Part shown: piece by piece, positions 5,653-11,504 of the stretch
Layout of the letters: every line of letters starts with the position of its first letter
Numbering within the stretch: position 1 is the stretch's first letter
NCBI GenBank assembly: GCA_934373295.1
Contig: CAKROK010000064.1
Span: 1 to 11,504, forward strand
DNA from: an uncultured Christensenellaceae bacterium
GTDB lineage: Bacteria > Bacillota > Clostridia > Christensenellales > Christensenellaceae
Direction of reading: 5' to 3'
DNA length: 11,504 nucleotides
The notes under the pieces: model-generated
Seen by the model: only the letters and a program-made list of their open reading frames with translations
The model's database searches: none
Told to the model about the DNA's origin: nothing
Translations under genes and position numbers: made by a program

Positions 5653-8145
5653 TCAATCGTCCTCCTTTCCATACCTGCGCCTCAGAATATATCCGATTAT
5701 TATAACGGCAAGCATTATGCCCAGACCGCCATATACGAATACGTATGTTCCCGTTCCCCCCGTCTCCGGAAGAAGAACGCTCGTCGTGTTGTTGACGACT
5801 ATGTATGCGTCGTCCATCATGGTGAACGTATAGCTGTTTGAATCCGAAAGCAGCTTTTCATCGGCGTCCTTCATGGTCACCGTATATCCCTGCGAGTTCG
5901 TCTCAACTATCGTGACCTGCGCGCCCTTTTTGATGTCGGAAAGAACGTCCGTCTCCCCGTTTTTAAGGGTCATCGTCTTTGCGGCGATGTTTCCGGCCGC
6001 GTCCGTATACGTTATTTTAAACTCAAAGCTGCCGGCAGTATTTGATGCATTCACTATCTTCTTTAAAGTGAGCGCCTTGCTTGCATCAGAATATGCGTTT
6101 ATAAAGGCAAATTCCTGTTTCGTACTCGCGGTTATCTGTACTGCGCCGTTATCGTCCGTGAGTATGAGCGCATGTCCGTCGAGCTGTGCGCTCTCCTCCT
6201 TTTCGACCATGCGGTAGTAGTATCTGTTCCTCGGATATACGCTTGTGTCGCTCACGTCTATCTTCGCCGAAAGCGTCCACGTCCCGTCGTCGTTCTTTAC
6301 AAATTCGCCGTAATCCTTCGCGGATATCGTCGTCACGGTTTCGGGATTTGTGAAATCCCTATTCGATGAGCGCTGTATTTCAAACGTCAGCTTATTTAAC
6401 AGTGCGTCGACCTCCGCTGCCGTCAAATCGCCCGTCAGTGTCTTTTTGAGGTTGAAATACGGCTTGGATTCAGGCGCGGGGGGTATCTTCTGGCTGAACC
6501 ATGCGTTGTCGACGTGATTTCCGATATACGCCTTGTTGTTCGCCGTGCTTATCGCGACGAAGAAATACCTCGTGAGATATTGCCCCTCCGGCACGGTATA
6601 CGTGCCCGAATGCGTTACCCATACGCCCTGTGGCGCAGTGAGCCCCGTCGTAGCCTGTGCTCCGGCATAGCTTCCTATATTGTTTATCGCCGCTAAAAGC
6701 TGATCCTGTGTCTTTATATTCTTCGCCAACTCCTCGGACATTACCACGACAGCCATCGTGTCCGTCCCCGCTCGTCCGCTGTGGTCAACGGACCAGTGCA
6801 TGGTCGTCCCCGGGACGGTCATTACCGTCTGGTAAAGCGCGCCCGCGGCACCCGCGTTTATCTCCGCATATTGCTTTCCGTCGGATGCACTTCCCTGGCC
6901 GTGCCAGTTCGTCGCCTGATATTTATGCGAGTTGGAGTTTGATAAATCCCCCGACGTATCGACTATCTCTATATAGTGCTTTCCGTATTCGGCAGTTCCT
7001 CCACCGTATACGTGCTGCTTGTCTTCTCCGCTGCCGCTTCCCTCAATGTTCTCGCCCGTCGTCTTCCAGTATAGACCGGCCGTTCCCTCCGGCACGAATT
7101 CCTGATATTGGTGATTTGTAAGATCCGGATTTTCAAAGCTCCCGTTGAGAAGCGATGCGGTGTACTGTGCGTTTTCCAGCTCCGCGCTGACCTCCTCATA
7201 TTCCACTCCGTCCACCGTGAGCACCGCCTTATATTTCACCGATGAGCGCGATTCACTCACCGCGCCGCCGTCTAAGACGAGGTTGACGTTTTGCTCATGC
7301 TCGCCGTCTATGCTGTTCACAGTCGCGCCGCCTATGGTATACGCCTTGTTTTCCGTCTTTGTGTACGTCGCGCCGCCGTCCGTGCTCTTATACCACGTTA
7401 TTTTGTAATCCCTGCCGTCGAGCTGACCGTCATTATCCGTGACGCTCGCCGTAAAGCATCCGCTCGCGGAGACGTCGTCCGATATCGAAATCGCGAGGTT
7501 TTCGAGTACAAGCTCCGGCGCGTCCTCTTCGGGCATGTCACGCCGCGTGAGCGCGTCGTCCGGCGCGTCCGCCTCGATAAAGCATTCCTCCGTGTGCCTG
7601 TGCTCGGGTATTTCGCAAATGAGCCCCTGCGGCTGGACTGCCTCTATGGTCACTAAGCAGTCCGCGGTGTGGTTATGCGCTATCCCCTTAGTTTTTCCGC
7701 AGATCAGCCTGCTGTTTTCGTCATAGCATTCGTCCGTATGCACGTGCTCGCCCGCCTCGGCGATAGTGCATATGAGCTCACCCGCCGCATCAAAGCAGAA
7801 CGAATCGTGCTCATGGATAATGTAGTCCGCTTTTTCGCATATCAAAGCGCCCTGCTCGTCAAAGCATTCGTCCGTATGCGTATGCAGCGATTGCTGTACG
7901 GGGCATTTTATCTCCGTGTGCTCGGGCGCGCCCGCCACCTCATAGCAATTTTCATCGTGGACATGCTCCGTCATGCCGCAATACGTGTCCGGAGTGGACT
8001 CGAGCGTTATCGCGGGGAGTATCATCGCATACGTCGTGACGAACACCACGATGCATATGGGCACGGAAAGTATCCTATACCACAAGCCCCGCCGCCGGCG
8101 CTTTTTATTCAGCTGTTCTGCCTTTGACTGAATATCCTTATTCAT
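5653..8145 (-). CDS. Large LPETG-anchored tip-type pilin/adhesin with CHHC repeats and a jelly-roll-like module
   Basis: This 830-residue surface protein begins with a cytoplasmic tail (KKRRRR at 14-19) and a hydrophobic export segment (24-43) ending in MILPAITLE, a recognisable start for large clostridial LPXTG proteins. Residues 56-188 hold six C-x(n)-H-x-H-x3-C units. Residues 210-330 look like an Ig-like domain. Residues 334-550 begin NGSFENP and contain YAEINA, LYQTV and WSVDHSGRAGTDTM, resembling a galactose-binding or DUF642-like carbohydrate module. Two Cna-B-type domains follow: about 563-686 (Lys567/568, Glu648, Asn683) and 691-788 (Lys695/696, Glu748, Asn785/786). LPETG (792-796), a membrane segment and RRR end the protein. 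GGGAG lies 8 bases before the ATG. Its size, its position before the shaft pilin and its possible binding module suggest a tip adhesin; the ligand is unknown. No von Willebrand A domain, common in other tip pilins, is visible. Confidence 0.9.
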   Translation of the reverse strand: MNKDIQSKAEQLNKKRRRRGLWYRILSVPICIVVFVTTYAMILPAITLESTPDTYCGMTEHVHDENCYEVAGAPEHTEIKCPVQQSLHTHTDECFDEQGALICEKADYIIHEHDSFCFDAAGELICTIAEAGEHVHTDECYDENSRLICGKTKGIAHNHTADCLVTIEAVQPQGLICEIPEHRHTEECFIEADAPDDALTRRDMPEEDAPELVLENLAISISDDVSASGCFTASVTDNDGQLDGRDYKITWYKSTDGGATYTKTENKAYTIGGATVNSIDGEHEQNVNLVLDGGAVSESRSSVKYKAVLTVDGVEYEEVSAELENAQYTASLLNGSFENPDLTNHQYQEFVPEGTAGLYWKTTGENIEGSGSGEDKQHVYGGGTAEYGKHYIEIVDTSGDLSNSNSHKYQATNWHGQGSASDGKQYAEINAGAAGALYQTVMTVPGTTMHWSVDHSGRAGTDTMAVVVMSEELAKNIKTQDQLLAAINNIGSYAGAQATTGLTAPQGVWVTHSGTYTVPEGQYLTRYFFVAISTANNKAYIGNHVDNAWFSQKIPPAPESKPYFNLKKTLTGDLTAAEVDALLNKLTFEIQRSSNRDFTNPETVTTISAKDYGEFVKNDDGTWTLSAKIDVSDTSVYPRNRYYYRMVEKEESAQLDGHALILTDDNGAVQITASTKQEFAFINAYSDASKALTLKKIVNASNTAGSFEFKITYTDAAGNIAAKTMTLKNGETDVLSDIKKGAQVTIVETNSQGYTVTMKDADEKLLSDSNSYTFTMMDDAYIVVNNTTSVLLPETGGTGTYVFVYGGLGIMLAVIIIGYILRRRYGKEDD
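7582..7980 (-). repeat. Six tandem CHHC repeats inside the tip protein
   Basis: Six units of Cys-x(4-7)-His-x-His-x3-Cys occupy residues 56-188: C56/H61/H63/C67, C81/H88/H90/C94, C103/H111/H113/C117, C126/H134/H136/C140, C149/H157/H159/C163 and C177/H182/H184/C188. Several have the core HTDEC or HTEEC followed by an aromatic residue. Part of the DNA is also repeated: GCATTCGTCCGTATG occurs at 7726-7740 and 7864-7878. All spacing is kept in frame. The four-ligand pattern suggests metal binding or disulfide-linked knuckles; this is inference. Confidence 0.9.
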
Positions 8146-8171
8146 TAAACCCTCTCCCGTAGCGTTTGTAA

Positions 8172-8768
8172 TTAGTCAACTGTTCCTATCGCGTTAAACG
8201 GCCAAACCCTGAACACGATCTTGCCGATTATCTCTTCTCTCTGTACGCAGCCCACGAGCGAGCTTCGCGAATCCACGCTCGTCTGCCTGTGATCCCCCAG
8301 CACGAAATACTCGTTTTGCGGGACGGTATACGGATATTCTATATCCGATGTGCCGCTCGATTTTTCTGCTATATACGGCTCGTCTATCATCTTGTCGTTC
8401 ACGAACACGTTTCCCGCGTCGTCTATTGAGACCATATCCCCGGGGAGACCTATCACGCGCTTCACAAGCACCCTGTTATTGTAGTAAAACGCGATTATAT
8501 CCCCCGTTTTGAGGTTTGATGATTTTATGGACACAACTATTTCGTCCTCATGGAGGTTGGGCGACATAGATGTACCATATATCTGCAAAACGGGCATGAG
8601 CAGCGTGGCAACGAGCACGCTTATCGCCGCGACTATCACAAGCGTATATATCGTGCTGCGCAATACCTTTTTATATCTGCTGCGGAATTTCTCCCGTTTC
8701 AGCTCTTCAGTCAGTTCTTCTACAGAGGGAAAGTCAGTCTGCGCCGCTTCTTTATTCTTTTTGCTCAT
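8172..8768 (-). CDS. Type I signal peptidase of the pilus operon
   Basis: This 198-residue membrane serine protease of the LepB/SipS family (peptidase S26) removes signal peptides on the outer face of the membrane. A charged cytoplasmic tail (1-36) precedes one membrane segment (about 39-60). The catalytic boxes are clear: GTSMSP with nucleophile Ser67, LVKRVIGLPGD (101-111) with general base Lys103, and GDHRQTSVDSRS (158-169) as the C-terminal signature. Length and the single membrane segment fit the short bacterial type rather than the two-segment enterobacterial form. A run of G (GGGGG) lies 8 bases before the ATG. It follows the coiled-coil gene by 25 bases and precedes the tip gene by 26, so it is part of the pilus operon. 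Dedicated signal peptidases are known in other pilus islands, where they help process or assemble pilins. It may handle the unusual N-terminus of the tip protein. Confidence 0.95.
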   Translation of the reverse strand: MSKKNKEAAQTDFPSVEELTEELKREKFRSRYKKVLRSTIYTLVIVAAISVLVATLLMPVLQIYGTSMSPNLHEDEIVVSIKSSNLKTGDIIAFYYNNRVLVKRVIGLPGDMVSIDDAGNVFVNDKMIDEPYIAEKSSGTSDIEYPYTVPQNEYFVLGDHRQTSVDSRSSLVGCVQREEIIGKIVFRVWPFNAIGTVD

Positions 8769-8793
8769 GCGAAATTCCCCCTTTTTTGCGCTG

Positions 8794-9207
8794 TCAGGTC
8801 AAATTTGCCTTTAAAAGCTCGTTGAGCTGTTTATTAAAGCTCTCCGTGCGCTCCTTGACCTGCTGCTCCGCCTCTTTTATCATGGCGAGCTTCTGCTCCT
8901 GCGCGTCCTTCAATATCTCCTCCGCCTTTTTGCGCGCGAGCACCATCAGGCGGTCTGCGTTTTCGTTCTGCGCCTTGAGCGTATCGAGGTATTGCTTCGC
9001 CGCCCTGTCCGCGTCCTCAAAAATGCCGTTTAATTTGAGCGCCGCTTCCGCGAGCGTGCCCGAATCGGAAAGCGCTATCTCCCTTTTTTCAAGCTCTTCT
9101 TTAGCCTTTGCGAGCTCCTCCTCAACTCGGCTGAGCTTCTTGCTCTGCGCGATGAGCATCTCGAGCAGCTCCGCTCGACTGAGCTTTTTCAGTTCCTTAT
9201 CTGTCAT
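8794..9207 (-). CDS. Coiled-coil protein heading the pilus operon, function unknown
   Basis: This 137-residue protein is charged, very rich in Glu, Lys, Ala and Leu, and has no signal peptide or membrane segment, so it is predicted to be cytoplasmic. Two coiled-coil stretches are visible. The first (about 2-48) includes LSRAELLEMLIAQSKKL and EEELAKAKEELEKRE. The second (about 62-135) includes ARKKAEEILKDAQEQK. A short conserved-looking hinge, SGTLAEAALKLNGIFEDAD, lies between them. I recall similar proteins beside signal peptidase and LPXTG genes in clostridia, but I know no assigned function. The heptad layout is reminiscent of DivIVA or the ATP synthase b subunit without proving kinship. 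The ATG at 9207 (MTDKEL) is preferred, with AGG 9 bases upstream; an in-frame ATG at 9216 would add three residues but has a poorly placed ribosome binding site. As the first gene of the transcript, it may localise or regulate pilus assembly. Confidence 0.8.
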   Translation of the reverse strand: MTDKELKKLSRAELLEMLIAQSKKLSRVEEELAKAKEELEKREIALSDSGTLAEAALKLNGIFEDADRAAKQYLDTLKAQNENADRLMVLARKKAEEILKDAQEQKLAMIKEAEQQVKERTESFNKQLNELLKANLT

Positions 9208-9267
9208 TGCCCACATCCTTTTCCGGCACAGCTTCGCCGGATGAATCCAGAATGCATCCGACCATTT

Positions 9268-9288
9268 TGATATAAATGCGTAATATCA
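9268..9288. promoter_or_regulatory. Inverted repeat in the pilus-operon leader
   Basis: TGATAT (9268-9273) and ATATCA (9283-9288) form a 6-bp inverted repeat with a 9-base spacer, about 23-43 bases downstream of the predicted transcription start. The leader also has a short hairpin, CCGGC / GCCGG (9223-9227 and 9236-9240), next to the coiled-coil gene's ribosome binding site. Either could be an operator or RNA element; both are short enough to be chance. Confidence 0.3.
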
Positions 9289-9317
9289 GACACCTACATA
9301 TACTTCTCTTTATTATG

Positions 9318-9346
9318 ATTATAAACAGGCTTTTTTGAAAAGTCAA
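9318..9346 (-). promoter_or_regulatory. Sigma-A promoter of the pilus operon
   Basis: On the minus strand, TTGACT (9346-9341) and a perfect TATAAT (9323-9318) are separated by exactly 17 bases. Together they match the vegetative consensus at 11 of 12 positions. The expected start is an A near 9311, giving a leader of about 104 bases before the coiled-coil gene. It lies downstream of the terminator of the preceding transcript, so the pilus operon appears to be an independent unit. Confidence 0.85.
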
Positions 9347-9425
9347 GCAATACAGCGGATTTTAAGCTATCTTTTGCGCATATCTTCCAACGCCTTTTTC
9401 AATCATCCCATTAAATCTTACATAC

Positions 9426-9452
9426 AAAAAAGAGCGCTCAAATAAAGCGCCC
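9426..9452 (-). terminator. Intrinsic terminator of the metK transcript
   Basis: In the minus-strand RNA, GGGCGCT (9452-9446) pairs with AGCGCTC (9438-9432), a 7-bp stem with one G-U pair and a 7-base loop, followed at once by six U. It lies 17 bases after the stop codon of the six-cysteine gene and separates it from the pilus promoter. Confidence 0.88.
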
Positions 9453-9468
9453 TTTATCACATCAAAAA

Positions 9469-9855
9469 TCAATCTTCAATCGCCTCAAATGCTTCGCACT
9501 CCCCATCGAGCGTCAATATGCCCCTCGGGTCGCACATTACCTCGCCGTCCTCATCTCGATAGCCCATGCAATGCACGCACTTTTCCTCGACTATCTCATC
9601 GAGACGCCTTTCATATTCCTCACGGCTCAAAACTGTTCCCTTGGTCTGCGCCATTCGGTTAATATTGCGCACATTCAGATAGACCGTCTTTTTATCCTCG
9701 TCTATAAAATACGGCGGAGTGCAGTTTTCACAGTCATACTGAGTGAGCTTAATAAACATGCTCGGGCTGTCCTGAATGTATCTGACAAACTCCTCGATGT
9801 CGCCTATTCCGTCGGGGAATGCATAGTATTCGTAATCGATCTCCAGCAGTTTCAT
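9469..9855 (-). CDS. Small six-cysteine protein of unknown function, downstream of metK
   Basis: This 128-residue acidic protein has no signal peptide or membrane segment and is probably cytoplasmic. I do not recognise the family. Two CxxC pairs (Cys42/45 and Cys93/96) and two further cysteines (Cys108, Cys120) suggest a bound metal or a redox role. The stretch TPPYFIDEDKKTVYLNVRNINRM (46-68) looks like a compact beta region, and REEYERRLDEIVEEKC (78-93) like a helix. AGGAG lies 7 bases before the ATG, a strong ribosome binding site. It starts 24 bases after the metK stop with no terminator between, so it is very likely on the same transcript and under the same SAM-I riboswitch. A terminator follows directly. 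A link with methionine or sulfur metabolism is therefore possible but unproven. Confidence 0.8.
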   Translation of the reverse strand: MKLLEIDYEYYAFPDGIGDIEEFVRYIQDSPSMFIKLTQYDCENCTPPYFIDEDKKTVYLNVRNINRMAQTKGTVLSREEYERRLDEIVEEKCVHCMGYRDEDGEVMCDPRGILTLDGECEAFEAIED

Positions 9856-9879
9856 ATTTTTTCTCCTTTTTATATCTGA

Positions 9880-11052
9880 TTAAAGTCTATTTTTTAATGC
9901 ATCTACCATATCGGTGTGCTCCCACGGCAAATCCACATCCGTCCTGCCGAAATGGCCGTATGCCGCGGTCTGCTTATAGATGGGTCTGCGCAGGTCGAGC
10001 TTTTCGATTATCGCCGCGGGGCGCAGGTCAAAGACGTCGTTTACAATCGCGCTTATCTTGTCATCCGGAATGATGCCCGTGCCGAATGTATCCACGAACA
10101 CGCTGACGGGACGCGCCACGCCTATCGCATACGCAAGCTCTATCTCGCACTTTTTGGCTATGCCCGCCGCGACGATGTTCTTCGCCGCATATCTCGCCGC
10201 ATACGCCGCGCTCCTGTCCACCTTCGTCGGGTCCTTTCCGGAAAAAGCGCCGCCGCCGTGACGCGCATATCCGCCGTAGGTGTCCACGATTATCTTTCTT
10301 CCGGTAAGTCCGCTGTCCCCCATGGGGCCGCCTATCACGAACCTGCCCGTCGGGTTTATCAAAAATCTCGTCTTATCGTCCAAAAGCTCTGCGGGGAGCG
10401 CCTTTTTGATGACCTCCTCCATCACGCCCTCCTTGAGCGTGCTCTCGGAAACGGATGCGCTGTGATGCGCGGAAACGACCACCGTGTCTATCCTCACCGG
10501 TCTGCCGTCCTCGTATTCCACCGTGACCTGGCTCTTTCCGTCCGGCTGAAGGAAGGGGAGTATGCCCTGTTTTCTCACCGCGGCCAGCCTGCGCGTGAGC
10601 GCGTGCGCCGAGCTTATCGGAAGAGGCATCAGCTCGGGCGTCTCGTCACACGCAAAGCCAAACATCATTCCCTGATCGCCCGCGCCGATATCCATTGCGC
10701 CCTTGTCCCTCGTCTCAAGCGCAGAGTTCACGCCCATCGCAATATCGGGAGACTGCTCGTCAATGCTTATTATAATGCCGCAGTGATCCGCCTCAAAGCC
10801 CGCCTCCGGACCGGTAAAGCCGATCTGTCTCGCCGTATCGCGCACCACCTTGTGGATGTCCACATATGCACTCGTGGTTATCTCACCCATTACGAGCACA
10901 AGGCCCGTGTTGACCGCCGTCTCGCAGGCGACCCTCGCCATTTTGTCCTGTCTGAAGATCTCATCCAACACCGCGTCCGATATCTGATCACACAGCTTAT
11001 CGGGATGTCCCTCTGTGACGGATTCGGAAGTAAACAGCTTTCTCATATCCAT
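9880..11052 (-). CDS. metK: S-adenosylmethionine synthetase (methionine adenosyltransferase)
   Basis: This cytoplasmic enzyme makes S-adenosylmethionine from methionine and ATP, releasing phosphate and diphosphate. The 390-residue length is normal for bacterial MetK. All three family regions are present: LFTSESVTEGHPDK (6-19) at the N-terminus, the signature GAGDQGMMFG (123-132), and the glycine-rich GGGAFSGKDPTKVDRS (266-281). The C-terminal stretch with YGHFGR and PWE is also typical. The ATG at 11052 has GGAG 4 bases upstream; a second in-frame ATG at 11046 would remove two residues and is equally possible. A SAM-I riboswitch and its terminator lie directly upstream, so the gene is shut down when its own product is abundant. 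The next gene downstream, 24 bases away, encodes a six-cysteine protein. I see no truncation or missing residue. Confidence 0.98.
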   Translation of the reverse strand: MDMRKLFTSESVTEGHPDKLCDQISDAVLDEIFRQDKMARVACETAVNTGLVLVMGEITTSAYVDIHKVVRDTARQIGFTGPEAGFEADHCGIIISIDEQSPDIAMGVNSALETRDKGAMDIGAGDQGMMFGFACDETPELMPLPISSAHALTRRLAAVRKQGILPFLQPDGKSQVTVEYEDGRPVRIDTVVVSAHHSASVSESTLKEGVMEEVIKKALPAELLDDKTRFLINPTGRFVIGGPMGDSGLTGRKIIVDTYGGYARHGGGAFSGKDPTKVDRSAAYAARYAAKNIVAAGIAKKCEIELAYAIGVARPVSVFVDTFGTGIIPDDKISAIVNDVFDLRPAAIIEKLDLRRPIYKQTAAYGHFGRTDVDLPWEHTDMVDALKNRL

Positions 11053-11083
11053 ATATCTCCTTTAAAAATGTATTTTTGCAATT

Positions 11084-11113
11084 AAAAACCGCCCGTGCCT
11101 TTTGCTCGAGCGG
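11084..11113 (-). terminator. Regulatory terminator of the SAM-I riboswitch
   Basis: In the minus-strand RNA, CCGCTCG (11113-11107) pairs with CGGGCGG (11095-11089), including one G-U pair, followed by five U (11088-11084). It sits between the aptamer and the metK ribosome binding site (about 11057-11061), the usual position for the expression platform of an S-box. Confidence 0.88.
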
Positions 11114-11120
11114 CGTGTTT

Positions 11121-11232
11121 CTTATCATAAAAGAAATCTCCCTCATCTTTCGGCATATGCCGCAGGATTTAGCACCGATTCTCTCGGTTGCCGGACTTCA
11201 TAGGGCCTGTCCCTCCGTCGCTCTTGATAAAG
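11121..11232 (-). ncRNA. SAM-I (S-box) riboswitch aptamer upstream of metK
   Basis: The minus-strand RNA carries the conserved S-box blocks in order: a P1 strand CTTTATCAAGAG (11232-11221), the core GAGGGACAGGCCCTATGAAG, then TCCGGCAACC and GGTGCTAAATCC. A P4-like hairpin CGGCATATGCCG comes next, and the closing P1 strand TGATAAG (11127-11121) pairs with the start. Binding of SAM stabilises P1 and lets the terminator at 11084-11113 form, so metK and the following gene are expressed when SAM is low. Recognition is from the published consensus; no covariance search was run. Confidence 0.95.
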
Positions 11233-11240
11233 GCACTTTT

Positions 11241-11268
11241 ATTATACCACAACATGCCCATATTGCAA
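11241..11268 (-). promoter_or_regulatory. Promoter of the metK riboswitch transcript
   Basis: On the minus strand, TTGCAA (11268-11263) lies 16 bases before TATAAT (11246-11241), which is preceded by TGG, an extended -10. The predicted start near 11234 is just before the first P1 strand of the riboswitch, which supports both calls. Confidence 0.8.
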
Positions 11269-11284
11269 GCGATATATGAATATT

Positions 11285-11442
11285 CTCTAAGTTAAATTAT
11301 CCCACCTAAAAGCATTCCCAAAAATCCGGCAACAATGGCGTTTTCTCTATTTTTCATTGAACTGCGAAAAAAACTGCCGTATCGCATAAATAACAGGTTG
11401 CTTTGCTAACGCAAAGCTCCATTATATGCACGCGCGGCGCAG
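11285..11442. other. Gene-free stretch upstream of metK
   Basis: No convincing coding region, RNA gene or promoter pair is visible here. The left half is AT-rich. The right half has a perfect small hairpin, GCTTTGC-TAAC-GCAAAGC (11400-11417), and a GC-rich run (11430-11442). A lone TATAAT on the minus strand (11426-11421) lacks a -35 box. Confidence 0.4.
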
Positions 11443-11484
11443 CTTTCCCAAGCGAAACGGCGAGAGCCGTTTCGCTTGGGAAAG
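11443..11484. repeat. Perfect 19-bp inverted repeat with GAGA loop
   Basis: Arm 11443-11461 is the exact reverse complement of arm 11466-11484, separated by GAGA. In RNA this is a very stable hairpin closed by a GNRA-type tetraloop. No T-run follows on either strand, so it is not a classic terminator. It could be a dispersed intergenic repeat, or the end of a transcription unit beyond the window edge. Confidence 0.8.
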
Positions 11485-11504
11485 TGGCCCGCCCAGCCCC
11501 GCCT

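Noticed and set aside
5699..5704. TATAAT on the minus strand near the end of the tip gene as an internal pilin promoter
   Set aside because: The sequence at the -35 distance (GGTCTG) does not match, and the box lies in the coding region for the membrane anchor.
6657..7121. A 154-codon plus-strand frame and a 76-codon minus-strand frame (6969-7199) inside the tip gene
   Set aside because: Both are shadows of the 830-residue adhesin, with low-complexity Pro, Ser and Arg content and no ribosome binding site.
7582..7980. CHHC array as DNA-binding zinc fingers
   Set aside because: The array lies outside the membrane in an LPETG-anchored protein, so DNA binding is implausible despite the spacing of Cys and His.
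9916..11085. A 389-codon open frame on the plus strand
   Set aside because: It is exactly antisense to metK, is full of Arg and His runs typical of a shadow frame, has no ribosome binding site and also runs through the terminator region.
1..11504. Mobile element or genomic-island boundary around the pilus operon
   Set aside because: No transposase, integrase, tRNA gene or direct repeats were seen at the edges, and codon use looks similar to the flanking genes by eye.

Overview
The window looks like chromosomal DNA from a Gram-positive, clostridia-like member of the Bacillota, probably an uncultured gut lineage. The reasons are LPXTG-anchored pilins, a class C sortase, strong GGAGG-type ribosome binding sites, consensus sigma-A promoters, and a SAM-I (S-box) riboswitch controlling metK. 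The species cannot be named from the sequence. I see no tRNA, rRNA, CRISPR array, transposase or prophage gene.

Left part (1-1655, plus strand): a small Cro/CI-type (XRE) repressor-like gene, then a 375-residue protein with GNAT-like acetyltransferase features and its own apparent promoter. A hairpin terminator with T-tracts on both strands (about 1624-1655) separates this part from the next.

Centre (1656-9346, minus strand): a self-contained sortase-assembled pilus operon of seven genes. It reads right to left from a near-consensus promoter (TTGACT-17-TATAAT, 9318-9346) to the shared terminator. The order is: coiled-coil protein; type I signal peptidase; large tip-type LPETG adhesin with six Cys/His (CHHC) repeats and a jelly-roll-like module; LPETG shaft pilin; class C pilin sortase; VPKTG-anchored base-type pilin; and a small membrane protein that looks like a sortase fold with all three catalytic residues replaced. 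The last three genes overlap (4 bp and 11 bp), which suggests translational coupling. The shaft pilin and the sortase are separated by a 137-nt spacer with two strong hairpins, which probably set their relative output. The probable scheme is that the signal peptidase processes the secreted precursors and the class C sortase links the LPETG subunits into a fibre. The VPKTG protein would end the fibre and be moved to the wall by a sortase encoded elsewhere. The two unusual proteins at the ends of the operon (coiled coil and pseudo-sortase) are the least explained parts.

Right part (9426-11504, minus strand): metK under a SAM-I riboswitch with its intrinsic terminator, followed by a small six-cysteine protein that probably shares the transcript and ends at its own terminator. 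Upstream of the metK promoter is a gene-free stretch that ends in a perfect 19-bp inverted repeat with a GAGA loop.

The strongest leads for new biology are the catalytically dead sortase-like protein, the CHHC array at the tip of the pilus, the coiled-coil gene at the head of the operon, and the double hairpin between pilin and sortase.
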